Source: Acephala macrosclerotiorum (taxonomy: Eukaryota > Ascomycota > Leotiomycetes > Helotiales > Mollisiaceae). From it: DNA of 64,000 nucleotides. The stretch spans positions 1-64,000 of the forward strand of contig MU119373.1 of the NCBI GenBank assembly GCA_014904845.1, in the 5' to 3' direction. The notes beneath the pieces are model-generated. The model did no database searches. It saw only the letters and a list, made by a program, of their open reading frames with translations, and was not told the DNA's origin. Shown here one piece after another: positions 28,501-41,551 of the stretch (position 1 is its first letter; every line of letters starts with the position of its first letter). Both the position numbers and the translations under genes were made by a program.

Positions 28501-31500
28501 ATGGTCATCAACGGACAGAATTTCATTCTAAGGCTGTCGAATTCGCACTGATTTGTGCTGACTCCTTTTACCTAGAAGGAACACATCTTGACGATACTCT
28601 GTCCACAGGGACAGACGCTTCGATCTTCCTCCAGTGCTCGATTATCATCCAAGAAGAGAGTAATCTCATCTCAAGCTCCTCTAATCCTATGATTTCTAGA
28701 CTCTATTGGCGTTGGAAGGGTCTTTCCTACCGCAGCTATCGTATCTTGAGGGGAAATATTGACCAAGGAAAGAGCGGGTCCGTGGATGATGCTGTACAAA
28801 AATCTTGGACAGCGTACCAAGGAGGACAAGACTGGCAAATTATGTCACAAGATGTCGACCATTGGCTGGTTAGTCGAACGGCAATTGGCGGTGGCGGCGG
28901 CTCGCTTTCCATCCACTTCAACCTCCTGACTGGGGAACTTCTTGTGAATGGACTTCCATTGGCTCGTCTTCCCTCACAATACGAGGGACATCCAATGTAC
29001 CGCACGCTGTTTGGCGAAGCTTGTCTGGAGGTTATGCCTACCACCGTCCAAGGCATGCAATTTTCTGGCAAGAAAGACTTCTCGGGCTATTCCCTTCATT
29101 TCAATATCGAGTCAATTCTCGACGAGTCAGGCCGGTCTGTGGGCCTGGACTTCCTGGTCCAGGCTATCAAGGACGAGCGAAAATATCAGCTCATTCCCTC
29201 AAGATTAATTCGTGGAGAGTTACCGTCGGCGTTTGTTGATGACTTTGTCCATTGGTACAATATGAACGACGATTGCGTAGAGTTTCGCTCTGCAGAGGAT
29301 CCCTGGATCGAATCTTCAGAAAATTGGAGACTGGTCAGAAGTAGCACTGGCTCTCCTTGGCGTTTGATGAAACATGAAGCATCCTTGGTTGGAGTCAAGA
29401 GTGAGACAGCAAAATTGCTATCGACGATATTTTCTCCTCTTGAAGACCAGTTCCGAATTCACAACATATTCCACCATTCCTCGTCTTCGCTGGATATTGA
29501 GCTTCCAAGACTTCAATTAAGTTTCCATCTCAAGTCACACAGCCCTAGCATCGAATCAAGGCAGTTTCGCGGAATGAAAATTGATCCAGATCAATCCCTT
29601 GGAACCCTCGTTGGACTTCTCAATAAGCTTGTACTCAAATATGAGAAAGGTGACAATCGTCTTGTCATTATTCCGGAGGGGGAGGTGACCTACGAGAGAG
29701 TCGCCGGTCACGTTCGAGTTAGCGTTCAGAAGGATTCTGCCGCAAAAGCTCACGCATATCATGTGGATAGCCATATTGGTAGATTGGTGGACAATGGGAG
29801 TTTGCGCAGCAAATTGTTCTTGTGTTACCTTCATGGTGTCACTGCTTTCTGCTTAGTTGATCCACTCACTAAGAAAACCGGAACAGAACAAGCCATATCG
29901 ATCTTGAATTCCGCTGCAGTCAGATCATTTGTTCGACTTACTCAGGAGGACGTCGAAATCTTGAGCAAAATCGCGCGGCTAACTCCAGGAAGGAAGTACT
30001 ATCCGGAAAATGAGCGGGTCATGCAAACTGTCACCTGGTCTAAACTTGGGTTTATGGCTCAGCACGGCAGATTCTACACGTCTGTCAATTCAATTTTGGA
30101 TCAAGCTGACACATATGATGTGTTCAATCCAGAAGCATCTGTGGAACGCCTGCGTCCAGATCATGTCCAAGTTCACCTCCTAGAACGCGACTTCATTCGA
30201 TCATCTACTCTCCGGGTCTCAGGCTTCGGTGCCGAGGATCATAGTGTCAATTATGACATTGTATATTCCTCTCGAGACCGAAACCAAAATTCTTCACAGG
30301 GATTCCAGGCTTTCATCATGTCAAGCACTATTTGCCATGAACGTAAATTGTTGCACTACCATGTCCACGGCGACTTGACAAGCCTTCTCTGGGCTGCGTT
30401 TTCAAAGATAAACGACGTTCATGGTCCAGGCCTGGAGCCGCCGTTGTGCGACATGAGATATAGCGCCAAGCAGCTTCTCGAACCGGCCAAAATTGTTTCT
30501 AAATACTGGAGCAGTCTTCACGAGACGTTCAGCAGATCAAATCCGCGATTTGACAAATTTGGTTTGATGATATGGCTATCTACTCTGGCATTCGCAAAAG
30601 ATAGCGACATGCAGATTCTCCAATCACTGGCATTTTTGTTCTCCGCACCAGATGCAATCCCGATGTCTGCTCCGTTTGTCAAAATTTTCCAGCTTGGCAA
30701 AGGTAGCAAGATTAACAGTCCCGACCTCCGCAATGCCTTCCGACCGGCAGCCCTTACCCCATTTCATCAATGCGCTGAGGCGAATCTCCCTAAATATACT
30801 TGGGAAAACGCTCGTGCACTTAAAAAACGACGGCAAAGCACATTCAAAAACAACCAGGATCGAGCCCTGAACAAATTTCTGAAGGAGCTCGAAGCTCAAT
30901 GGCCTTACGAGGTACCCGTCATTCCCAGTTGTTATAGCTTTGATACTCCTTGCCCTTACATAGATATGGACAAAGCATTACTGATCGCAAAGCCGAAGTT
31001 CAAGATATGGTTTGATAATCATCAATATGCCAAGTACCTAAAGCGGATTGCCGATGCTCTCAATGAACAACAAATCAGCCCCGTACAATCTCTGGTGTAT
31101 CCAGTATCTAGTCGAGCTATCAATGGCCAGAGAGGACAAGGCTGTGGCTTTGTTAATATTGAAGACATTTTTGCCTGCTCGACCCCTTCCGTATTGGTTC
31201 CTGAGAATCGGATCCTTGATGGCCTGATATCTTCTGATTTAAGTGCAGAAAAGCCGATTTTTCGCCTCGCCGCACTATTACAGAATGCAGAATCTCAGAC
31301 ACACTCTAGCTACGAAGAGAACTACATCAAGGACTTGCGCGGTAGTCTTACCTCCTTGCAGAGCCGGAGTAGTCAGTCCGGGCTGCAGTTGACTGGAGAC
31401 GCCATCAAGGAAGCTCTCATAGTCAACCTCAACCGCTGCCAAAAACATGTCTACCAGGTGTACGAAGCTATTGTCTCAGCTTTAGGCCTCCCTAACGGAT

Positions 31501-34500
31501 CCAAGGCATCCGAAATCGCTGTAGGCGTGAAGCAATCGCCGAGGGTTTCTCCAATCTTCCTCCTCCAACAGCTCTCGCGTACCCGCTGGCAAAAGATCTC
31601 AAATGATTGGAAGATCTCTATAGTTCAGTATGGCCATGCTTTGACGGATCTTCACCGAGCCCAACGACTTCTCAGCTTGGCCAGCAACCATGCAGACCTC
31701 ATTAGAGAGTTACAAAACTCTGGCCATAAGAACTGGAATTCATTGGACTATCCTGAATCGCTCCTCCTAGAAGTTGAGAGCGGCATCATGATTCGAGAAG
31801 TACAGGAAGAAATCGCCCACCACATGAGGAACCCACAACCTGGAGCAAACACCGTCATGCAGCTGAATATGGGAGAGGGAAAATCGTCTGTCATCGTTCC
31901 TATTGTGGCTGCCGCTCTTGCAGACGGTGCCAGATTGGTTCGTGTCATCGTTGCTAAGCCCCAATCCAAAGAGATGTTCCAAATGCTGGTGTCCAAACTT
32001 GGGGGACTTCTTGACAGACGAGTTTATCATATGCCATTCTCTCGTTCCATCAAACTAGAGCAAGCCGAGGCAATTTCAATTGGAAATATCTATCAGGAGT
32101 GTATGGCTCAAGGTGGCATTCTTCTTGTTCAGCCAGAGCATATTCTTTCATTCAAGCTCATGTGCCTCGAGTGCTTCATTACCAACAGAGAAAACGTTGG
32201 TGAATCTCTCCTGAGGACACAGGAATTCTTTGACACGTCTTCTCGTGACATCGTGGACGAGAGCGACGAAAACTTCAGCGTGAAATTTGAGCTCATTTAT
32301 ACCATGGGTATGCAACGACCCATTGATTCAAGTCCCGATCGCTGGGTGTGTATTCAACATGTCCTCGATCTTGTCAAGGCCTTTGCACCAAATACCCGGA
32401 AATTGTTTCCTGACTCGATCAGCGTCCATGAGCGTCAGCCAGGAAGTTTTCCCAGAACTCGAATCCTACGGTCCGATGCCGAGCTTCAGCTTTTCAGTCT
32501 GGTCGCCAAACACATCTGCGAAACTGGAATGAACGGTTTCCCAATCGCCAGACAGCCAGAGCCTGTGAGAGGAGCAGTCTATATATACTTGACTGAGTCT
32601 ACTCTCACATCGGATGAGATCTCCAAAGTCGAAGATCGAGGCCCGGGTGGCTTTTGGTCAGACTCCACTCGCAACACACTTCTGCTTCTGCGAGGTCTCT
32701 TGGCTGGTGGTGTTTTGGCTTTTGCGTTTGGCCAAAAGCGCTGGAGGGTCAACTATGGTCTGGACGTTCTCCGAAAACCTCCCACTAGACTAGCTGTGCC
32801 CTACCGCGCGAAAGACAACCCCACTGCTCGTTCTGAGTTCAGTCATCCTGACGTTGTCATAGTACTTACGTCCTTGACATACTATTACGGCGGATTGAGG
32901 GACGAAGACATGTTCCTTGCGTTTCATCATCTCGCCAAATCAGATCAAGCAGATATCGAATACCAGGCCTGGGTGAGGGATGCTCCAGACCTGCCGCTAG
33001 CTTTTCATCACTTGCTGGGTATCAATTTGAAGGATAAACTTCAATGCATCGAGGAGGTCTTTCCCCCTTTACGTTACGCTAAAGGCGTGATAGACTACTT
33101 TCTGGCACATATCGTCTTCCCAAAAGAAATGAAAGAGTTCCCAGACAAGCTTTCCGCGTCGGGATGGGATATCGGCCAGATTAAAGTCCATCCAACAACC
33201 GGATTCAGTGGTACTAATGACTCGAGGAAGCTTCTCCCACTCAGCGTTGGTCACCTTGATCTTCCTGAGCAGGAGCATACAAACGCTCTAGTCTTGGAGT
33301 ATCTCCTCGGGCCCGAGAATTCCGTCTCCTTAATACATCCACGTCAGGACGCTTCTAGTTCCGATGCGCAAGCCCTCCTCGTCATGGTAACGGCAATGCA
33401 ACCAGATGTGCAAGTAATTCTTGATGTCGGCGCTCAGATTCTCGAACTTAGCAATCTCGAGGTTGCAAAGGAGTGGTTGAGAATGGTGCCGGGTCATGGC
33501 ATACAGGCTGTCGTCTTTTTCAACGACAACGATGAGCTCTGTGTTATCGATCGAAGGGATAATATTGAGGCCCTGCAGACCTCCTCGTTTGCAGCGCAGC
33601 TTGACGTCTGTCTAGTATACCTTGACGACTCTCATACCAGAGGAACTGATTTAAAGTTGCCGACGTCTTACCGTGCTGCTGTTACTCTTGGCCCAAATCT
33701 AACAAAAGACAGATTAGTCCAAGGTTAGTTCATAATTCCATACGCCTATTTGAACATCACTGACTGATTCCAGCGTGTATGAGAATGCGAAAGCTGGGCA
33801 AAGGCCAGTCCGTTGTCTTTTGTGTGCCAGAAGAGATCAAAACTAAGATTCTGACACGAACATCGAAGTCAAACGGTACTGATATTGATGTATCTGATGT
33901 CCTTAGCTGGGCAATTTCCGAGACATTCGCGGATACAAGACGAAGCATGCCCCTCTGGGCTGTGCAGGGCCAGCGATTTGAGCAACAGAATGCTATATGG
34001 GCTGAGGCTCGTGTGAACAACGGCATGCTCATGTCAAAGACTCTCGCCGACAAGTTCCTTGAAGATGAGTCGCAAAGCCTGAACGATAGATACCGACCTC
34101 GCCCGAGCTCTGACGTAACATCGATCGTAAAAGCAAGCAACAATCGAAACTTGAATCTGATTGTAGAGCGGTGCAAAGAACTCGACAATCTCCAATTTGA
34201 TTCCGCCACACTCCGGGAAGAACAAGAGCGTGAGCTCTCACCTGAGATCGAGCAGGAGAGACAAGTCCAGAAGCCGGCGTCGGCGCAACCTGCGCCTCAT
34301 TCCTTACACCCTGACCTAGTCAAGTTTGTGTCTGCCGGCAATCTGATTCCCGGTTCGAAGGCTTTTATGCCAGCTTTCCAGGCAATGCGTACTACTAGCG
34401 CTGCTGCTTACCTCAATGTCTCGCAATTTCCTCAAGACCTGCTTGTCACGGCCGACTTCGCGAATACGATCCAAGTGCCCAACACCATATCCTACGTTTC

Positions 34501-35080
34501 TGACTGCTACCAGCGGCCCGTACAATGGATTCTCACTAGTACCGGGGCTTTCAACAGCAAGAGCGTGAAGTACATGCTGATAATCAGTCCATTTGAGGCA
34601 CAACGAATCATGCCAGATGTGAGCGCGTCTAAGACCACGACATTGCATCTTTATGCACCGCGGCCAACTCTCGGATTTCGTGCGTTGGACACGCTGGACC
34701 TATTCACGGTTCCCTCGCGACCCGATTTGATTCTACCCCGTAACCTTGTTGTTCTGCTCAATCTGTTCGCAGGACAGCTGTACTTGGATTCGTTCAAGGA
34801 GTACATCGAAGTCTGCGAATTACTCGGTCTGGCATGGGACAAATCGGAAGAAGGATGTGGCGTTGCTGCCGATGGCTTCATTTTGCAGAACGGTAACGTG
34901 AAGTCCAGCTTCCAAAGCAGCCCAACCAGATTCTTGAAGGTGCTTATGACGAAGGTCAGGAGGAACTGTGAGAGCATTGAGAAGACTCATATGGGGAAGA
35001 TATTGGATGGAAGGTTGCTGACTCGGGCCGATTTCGAGGAGTTGGAGGATGGGGATAATGGTTCTGTACCAGCCATTTGA
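25574..35080 (+). CDS. Giant DUF6606/DUF3638/DUF3645 protein, 3,135 aa
   Basis: Exons are 25574-25865, 25915-33723 and 33774-35080 (9,408 nt, in phase throughout). The ATG sits in a strong context (GCCATGGCA). The N-terminus (about residues 5-270) matches the DUF6606 type (IFLPPELP motif; RAQNAG and ELSPLNEAV further on). About residues 560-600 are a charged, coiled-coil-like Arg/Lys/Glu stretch, followed by a CKKC pair and HEWPLP near 620-640. DUF3638 starts near residue 2075, with a P-loop-like MGEGKSS (about 2083-2089). DUF3645 follows near 2390 (VPYRAKDNP...YYYGGL). The family is conserved in fungi and its biochemical role is not established; any ubiquitin-hydrolase label is not supported by motifs I can see. 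Intron 1 must be GC-AG (GAG|GCGAGT ... TATAG), because the nearby GT at 25870 gives the wrong phase. Intron 2 is canonical (AAG|GTTAGT ... TTCCAG). Confidence 0.93.
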
Positions 35081-35841
35081 GTCGAGCCGTGGTGGAAGCT
35101 GACGAAGCCATGTACTGTACTGTCGAATAATACCAATGTTGTAGATTCCCGTACCAGCGGTGAATAATTTGTGACTACTCCTCCGTTTCTTCCTCGTTCT
35201 GTGGGCTTCTGGGGAAGAGGAGGGTAATTTAAGCGACGGTAGGGGGAGTCGTTGAGATTGATTGAATCGAAGACCAGTCCATAGGTAGACACGCTCCCTT
35301 CTTCCGCTGAAGCGTCAGCATTGCGGAGAGTGGAACTGTGCTCATCATCTCTTTAATCCTGCGACGCCCAGTACCTTCGGCCGTCATATCGAGTCACGTG
35401 TTGTAGTCTAGCGTTTTTGTACCTTCTTCTAGATCTATCTTCTATCTTTTGTTGCAGTTCAATTTTAATTTTGGTCAGGAACCATGAATCTGGTAGCGTA
35501 GATCCTGCGATATGTTCGAACCTTGATGATCTGCATTTGAGTTCGACTTAGCAGATTTGAGAGGAAAGCTCTAATCACCAAAACATGCTTTCTGAGAATG
35601 GAAATGTATATAAAGCAGGATCGAACATCAAACAGGGAAGTACAAAGCTAAGCCGCCCCACGCTATGCATATTTAACGCCCACTGTGTATGCCAGAAAAC
35701 TCTATCAAACCTAATCACGCCAAGACGGGGAAATCACGTGTTCATCAACACTCCGCCACTCACCGAGTGTCATTCCCCTTCTTTGAATGCTAGTGGACTG
35801 AGGTTATTGTTAACAAAATAAATATGGGGATTTCACAACAC
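35081..35841. other. Convergent intergenic region
   Basis: This is the 3' sides of two convergent genes. Short ORFs occur (for example 35585-35821) but with no codon or domain evidence. Two CACGTG hexamers are present (about 35394 and 35734). I see no gene. Confidence 0.6.
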
Positions 35842-37089
35842 TCACTCTCCTATCAGCTCATCCATGAGATCTCTCGCTGTTACGATACCGAGTGGTTCGC
35901 CATGAGGGGTACCTCTTTCTGTCACCAACACCATTTGGGCCTTCCTATCCCGGAACACATGTATCAAGTCTTGACAGCTCACGTCGGGCCGTATCGCCAA
36001 TAAGTTCTCGAGATTGAGTTGTCCAACAGTCACTTCGTTATCATAGTTCAACGCAACCATTGACTTGACAGGCAAGATCCCGACAAAAGTCGCCGAGTGA
36101 TGCTCCATGTGGACCGGGATTCCACTGAAGCCCGAGCTCAAGATGTTGTATCTCGTCATTTCGTCGAGACGCTGACTCGTTGCAAGAGTGTAAAGTTTTG
36201 AGAAGGGAGTCATGATTGACGCCACTGAACGAGTATTCATGTCAAGCACCGACGAGATAACGGTGACTTCTTCTCTGTTCAGTCTCTCGGCTGAGAAGTT
36301 CATACATTCGTGCAGCGTCACCAGTATCTTCAGCCCAGCTCGGTCGAAGAACATGCCATGGCTTGCACCGAGGAGATGGTCGAGAAGCTTGGCGACAGGG
36401 TATGCGACCGGGAAGAGGAGGTACATCACCCACTTTACATATCTACAACAGTTTTAGCAGATGCACCTTAACAGTGGAAAATTTCTTACCTCGAAGACCA
36501 AGCGCCAATCGACAGACCATGCTTGGCACAGAGAGACTGTGGTATCACCTCACCGAAGATGACGATGAGGACGGTGGAAGCAAGAACTGCGAACCATCCC
36601 CCTTTCACATCCTGATCTAGAACAATAGGCAGCGCCTCATTGGTCATGACATTTGCCAACAGAAGCGAGACAAGGACCCAATGTCGCCCTCGTTGAAGGA
36701 CACTCAAGACTTTCCGCGCATTCTGCCGGTCTTTGCTTGTTCCCGACCCGGCAATGACTTGAAGCCGGATTTGATCTTGACCCATGAATCTGAGACGAGA
36801 GATCAGATTGATGCGTTCGAACTGGAAAGAGGAATATACTTACGCTAGTGTGAGACCGGCGAACATGCCACCGAGTAGGACGAGCACAATCGAGATTCCG
36901 CCATCTAAACAGTAGAGTATCACTGCAGAGGTCCTTTCGGCCGCCACTGGTGATACCGTTAATCTGCTCACGGCATCTCTAGTCAACAAGCTATCTCGAA
37001 GTTAGTTCTCGAGATCTTTTTAATATCCATTCTTTCTCGGGTCGTTTGCCAACTCACTTCATACTCGCCTCAACTGGTATTGATGGCAT
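35842..37089 (-). CDS. CNNM/Mam3-type membrane protein (DUF21 plus CBS pair)
   Basis: Four exons on the - strand: 37089-37058, 36978-36844, 36789-36490 and 36442-35842 (1,068 nt, 355 aa). The donors are GTGAGT, GTAAGT and GTAAGA and every join keeps frame. Residues about 30-180 form a DUF21/CNNM transmembrane domain with the family landmarks [22 protein letters not shown] and a [11 protein letters not shown] segment ending in HG. Two CBS domains follow (about 215-350; [30 protein letters not shown]). CNNM/Mam3 proteins are implicated in Mg/Mn handling at the vacuole or plasma membrane, and CBS domains usually bind adenine nucleotides. The protein stops right after the second CBS domain, so it is much shorter than yeast Mam3 and lacks a long C-terminal tail. 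The first exon is only 32 nt, so a different upstream start is possible. Confidence 0.88.
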
Positions 37090-38239
37090 GCTCACTCGAT
37101 GAGATGAGAGCACGCAACGATCGAGAAATGTTTCTCGAGATGGAATTCGCGGAAGACCCCTAATTTTAGATAATCGCTGCGCGTCGTTGGTCGATGCCAT
37201 GCCTGTCCGGCTTACCATTTTAGGTATTTGTGGAGCTCAATTCCAGCATTGCGGAAATGCCGCACGCACCACAAGATGGCACCTCACGACTGCGCTGCAT
37301 GCTTGATAAGGAGCGTGCATGATCGCAGTCGTCAGTGGAGGCATTAAGCCTGACGAGTAAGGTGGAATGCTCACACGACTTCCAAAACGTCGATTTCTTG
37401 CTCAGTTGCTTTGGAGAAAGGAGGCAGATGGGGTTAAAATAGCAATCTCGCTTAGCCACAGGGGTTTGCCGTGTCGAGCGGTCGCTGGGACCTTCAACCT
37501 TTTAAAAACATTCCTCGAGTTTAGAGAACATCCTCCTTTACTGAAACATTTACCTTCAATACCTTCCTATAGTTCTCCGTCTCGCATTTCCTATCTTCTA
37601 CTCTTGGGTGAAGCTTTCAAGCCCATTCGCCTTGCGCTGCGTCCGCGCTCTACGAGGTTAGCCGCTGACTCTGTCCACCGCCAGTTTGCGATTTCCCTAT
37701 CTGACAACTGTCAAACCTCAAGGTTAGATTTGACAGGACAGTTCAAGTGAAGATCATCACGCTTTAAGGTCTGCTCCGAGGTTCTGATGTTCGCTATTAA
37801 AAATCCCTCATACATCAAGTCTTGGCACCAATGTTGTTTGCTATTCAAAAATCCCGCAAATCATAGCGGGGTATGAGGCATTTCGTTTTCGGTCACGCGA
37901 AATTCGAGATATGAAGATTCTTTACATTTTTGGTACGGCAACAGCGCGTAACTAGAGATTCGTGATTGTTTGCATAGCCATAATGAGGGGAATTTGGGGA
38001 AAAGATAAGAGGTTTCATCCTGAGAGGTGAGGAGAGTTGGAAGGGCTTGTTACGTGCATTATCTCAACAACTTTATTCAGGGAATAATATCAGGATTTAT
38101 GCATTTCAAGATTCATAAATGTCATCACCTTCCTCATCTCACTCAGCAAACTCGCAACTCGGAAGTTTTCAGGGGAGGGAAACTCAGCAGACATTCCAAA
38201 ACCGGACACAATCTAAGGTTGGAGGTACAGCCAGACCAT
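37090..38239. other. Divergent intergenic region
   Basis: This lies between the start of the CNNM-type gene (leftward) and the pseudokinase gene (rightward) and probably holds both promoters. A 127-codon open frame (37367-37750) has no recognisable domain and starts within a plausible 5' UTR. A weak inverted repeat (CCTCATAC ... GTATGAGG, about 37804-37875) is present. An ATG at 38119 opens 71 codons in another frame and could be an alternative 5' part of the kinase gene, but I could not join it. Confidence 0.5.
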
Positions 38240-39417
38240 ATGGCCTCAGTGACGATGAGTACCTACGAGGTGCTGCCAGAGGTCAGACGCAAACAGCCTG
38301 TTGGCACTTTCGAACCCAGTACCGAGCTCCTTAACAAGCTCCGTGGTCTTCTGATATCGTCACCACCGACGACAAGATCAAATTCTGTCAAGGTACACAT
38401 TCCTCCACCATAATCGCTTTCAATTCTTTTGACACTCCTCCTTGTAGAGCTACCCTCGACTTCCATTCCAGCCAGACCAACGAAGACCATCAATCAAGCA
38501 AGAAGATTCCAGCTTCGAGCTCTCGTACCCCTCAACCTCCAGCATCCCACAAAGCGAGCCCCTCGACATCCTACCAGAACCAAAACCAATACGTGCAGTC
38601 AAGATATATCGTTCCAACACACCACGTTCACACAAACACAGCCCCAGGCATTCTCGAACACACCGCCCAGGCACCTCCTCACTCCCCCACCTCATACACC
38701 CCAACGTCCTCGATCCCTACGACAACGTTCCAGACGAGAGGTCAGGCTACGCCATAACATTCACCTCCCTCCTTAGTCTCGAACACCTCATCCACCGCTC
38801 AAAAAGAATGTCTGCATCAGAAGCAGATTCCTATTTCAAGCAGTCCATCCTCGGGCTGGAGTACTTGCATCGATCTGGAGTCGCTCATCAAGATATCCGA
38901 CCTGAGAATCTACTCATCACTATCAACGGCGTGCTCAAGATTGCTAACTTCCAGCGGGCTGATTATTTTGGATTTGGTGGGAAGAATGGGGTAGTGGCAA
39001 GAAGGAAGAATAGTTCAATAAGTAGTGATTACATAGCACCAGAAGTCTTTATTAGGACGGAGTATGATCCAAGATCTGTGGATATGTGGGCGATTGGATT
39101 GGTGTATATGGAGATGAGGAGAGGCAAGTTGCTTTGGAGTGTTGCGGCTGAGGGGGCGGATGAGAGTTATGATCGGTATTTGCAGGAGAAGGTCGGGATG
39201 TGGGGGTACAGGCCTATTGAGAACTTGAGTGATGTAAGTCTTGTCCCTGAGAAGATGGGTCATTGATGCTAACCTAGGGAAGGAGCATTGTCGCAGAGTC
39301 ATCAGCTCGTTGTTGGATCCTGTTCCGGAAAGAAGATACTCAGCAGCAAGGGTGTTAAAGTCAACTTGGTGTAACAGTATGGAACTTGGTTCTTCTATCA
39401 CGAATGAAACGCCATAA
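38240..39417 (+). CDS. HAL/SAT4-type protein kinase fold, probable pseudokinase
   Basis: Exons are 38240-38392, 38448-39233 and 39283-39417 (1,074 nt, 357 aa). All joins are phase 0. Kinase landmarks in order: the beta-3 lysine in AVKIY (K103), HPNVLDPYD, ILGLEYLHRSGVAH, HQDIRPENLL in place of HRD (H198-D200), LKIANFQ in place of the DFG loop (N218-Q220), YIAPEVF, DMWAIGLVYMEM and a C-terminal LLDPVPERR...VLKSTW block. The lobe after APE (LWSVA...YLQEK...GYRPIE) is typical of the yeast HAL4/HAL5 (NPR) family, which regulates ion and nutrient transporters. No glycine-rich loop is visible and the metal-binding DFG Asp is Asn, so catalysis is doubtful. The frame is intact, so this looks like a scaffold or regulator, or a gene early in decay. 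The 5' end is uncertain. The acceptor of the last intron is AAG at 39282; using the nearby TAG breaks the frame. Confidence 0.8.
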
Positions 39418-39615
39418 ACATCAATTTCTATCCCTTGTCCTCCCATGTTCGTCAGTTTCATCATATAACGTGAGCTCCAAAATGTCGCTCCACGGCAAGC
39501 CTGCCCCTCCATCACTGGCATTCGGCACTCGCTCTCGTGGCAATTGTTTTTCCAAGTTCTGGTCGGGCTGGACTATGACGCTCCTCTCAATGTCCAACAC
39601 CTCGACCACCTCGCC

Positions 39616-40498
39616 TCATCTCTGATTCTCCAAATTAATATACCTCTCATCGTCCTCCATCTTCCCCACCCTACCCTTAGGAAACACATCTCCCGCATGA
39701 ATAAAATGAAACGCCGCCTGAACAAAAAACATCAGCGCCGCATCCCCAACATACATACACCACTCATGCGTCATCAAATACCCCTCCCTTCCATTCGAAA
39801 ACTCGATAACCATATACACACACCTCGCAATAATAACAAACGCTGCTCCGAGCAAAAGCAATAATAGGCTCCTCCATGTGTGTTTTCCGTATTTTGGGAT
39901 AGCGGAGTGGGCTTTTGGACATGCGACGGTCGAAGGTGATGGTGACGGTGAGGAAGAATCCGAAGAATATGAGTTGGACGACTAGACCGACTAGCATGAG
40001 TTTTTGTCCGAGATCTGCTGATGAGGCTGAGGCTTCATGCCACCCCTCCTAGTTGGATCATGAATGAGATGACGTCTCCGACGACGAAGATTTTCGTTAC
40101 GCGTGTGGGCCGAATAATCGATGCGTCAGGAGCGTTGACGAAGAGAACGATTCTTCCGTATATCATATATATTGTGGCGGCGTAGAGGGATGGTGGGAGG
40201 AGGATGAGGAGGGATTGCATGGCGTAGAGAGGGATGGAATCTGGGATTTGATAGAGAGGTACCGTGCAGCATAACCGGCGGTCATCACTGGGGAGTTGTG
40301 TTAACCTTGGGGAAGAGGGATTAGGGTATGGGGAAGATAGGCCTTGCTGAATGAACCAATTGTCATGGCGGTATAGAACCATGTCCGCTTCATGATTATT
40401 ATGATGAGATGAATAAAGGCGCTGAGGCCGAAGAGTGCAGTAGCAGCTAGAGTTGCGTTTTGATTTGGGGTATATGGATATAATTCGGAGGTCGTCAT
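39616..40498 (-). pseudogene. RTA1-family membrane protein, frameshifted
   Basis: It starts with ATG at 40498. The pieces match an RTA1-type seven-helix membrane protein: an N-terminal helix pair; GYAARYLS; LYAMQSLLILL...YMIYGRI; KIFVVGDVISF; LVVQLIFFGFF; CVYMVIEF; MYVGDAALMF. Exon 1 ends at 40348 and exon 2 begins at 40287, which requires a GC donor (TTCA|GCAAGG). The phase and alignment agree with the intact paralogue at 41552. After that the conserved segments fall in three different frames, with 1-nt shifts near 40230-40255, 40040-40055 and 39910-39935. The second intron of the paralogue is absent. RTA1 proteins are linked to lipid translocation and resistance to lipid-active compounds. 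This copy is probably dead, unless the indels are assembly errors. Confidence 0.8.
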
Positions 40499-41551
40499 GA
40501 TGGCCGTAGTTACTCAGGACTTGAGTGAAAGTGTAGTGCTTGTGAACTTAATCGATCAAGAGACCGCGGTCTTGAAATTGAGGTAGGCTGAAAGAGAATC
40601 AAGGAGTGTAATAAAAAAACCGAAAATAGTAAAGAAATGATATGAAGAGGACGCCAAAGAATGGTCTGAATGAAGACTTGTGTGAAGTCAAGGAAGTGAA
40701 GCCATTCTATAGTCAATGTACGGCTCCTGGAAGAGTACTTCTCCCGTGTTCGCAACGCTATTTCTAGCATCAATATACGGCCTCAGGGTTGTACCGCCTT
40801 GTGCGAAATACTCGGAATGCGCCTAGCACAAACCACATTCTGGCCCTGCGTTTCACTAGTGCCGTATTGCATCGTATTAGAAAGCAGCATAAACGACGAC
40901 CAGAGATTGGTCCATTTCAGCGACCTCGCGAATGAGGTTCCCATGGTTGCAAAATGCTGTTGCCTGTGCTCTCCTGAACGCGTCAAGTACGAAGAGCAGG
41001 AACCGTGCAAGGCCAGAGATTGCCCTGTGCGGGAGCGCAGTGTTTATCTTCAGACGATAGGTTGGATTAGGCGCTGGGACCTAATCGTTCATCGTACCTT
41101 ATACGGAGGCATGCCAGCCAATGAATGCCGTTGGAGAGCGAGGTGTTGCTCAACAAGGACGTTTAGTTGATGCATCAGTTATGCGACGTGGATTTCATCT
41201 CATTTCAGCGTGGATGAAACGGGACATAATCGGGTCCACATTTCAAGGCGAGGTACTTTATCGAATACGATAGTGTACGACAACGAGGACGACCGATGTT
41301 GATAAATGGATTATTCTGCTGTTGCTGAGCAAGAGTTGGGTTCAAGTTGTCGTCTTCGTTGCCATCGTCGTTGCTGTGTCATGAGATCCGTTGAAAATAA
41401 TCTTATAAGATCTCAACTTGCCTCCTCAGACCGGATTCGATTGCCTCAAGCCAAGTAGGAAAGCCAAGTTACCGAGCCCCTAAACGCCGTAAACCTTACT
41501 CGTTATCAACGTATACGTGTTCGGGTCGAGTATTCCGCCTTGCCCCGCATC
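40499..41551. other. Shared promoter region between two RTA1 genes
   Basis: About 1.05 kb between the head-to-head RTA1 starts. Open frames at 40783-41010 (-) and 40799-41170 (+) overlap each other and have no recognisable domain. I see no other gene. Confidence 0.5.

Noticed and set aside
26004..33278. Many reverse and alternative-frame ORFs within the giant gene
   Set aside because: They lie inside a conserved 7.8-kb exon and have no domain similarity; they are shadows.
37367..37750. 127-codon open frame upstream of the pseudokinase
   Set aside because: No domain, no spliced partner, and low-complexity Ser/Leu/Arg composition; more likely promoter or UTR.
40783..41170. Overlapping frames between the RTA1 genes
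   Set aside because: Both strands are open over the same bases, with no recognisable family.
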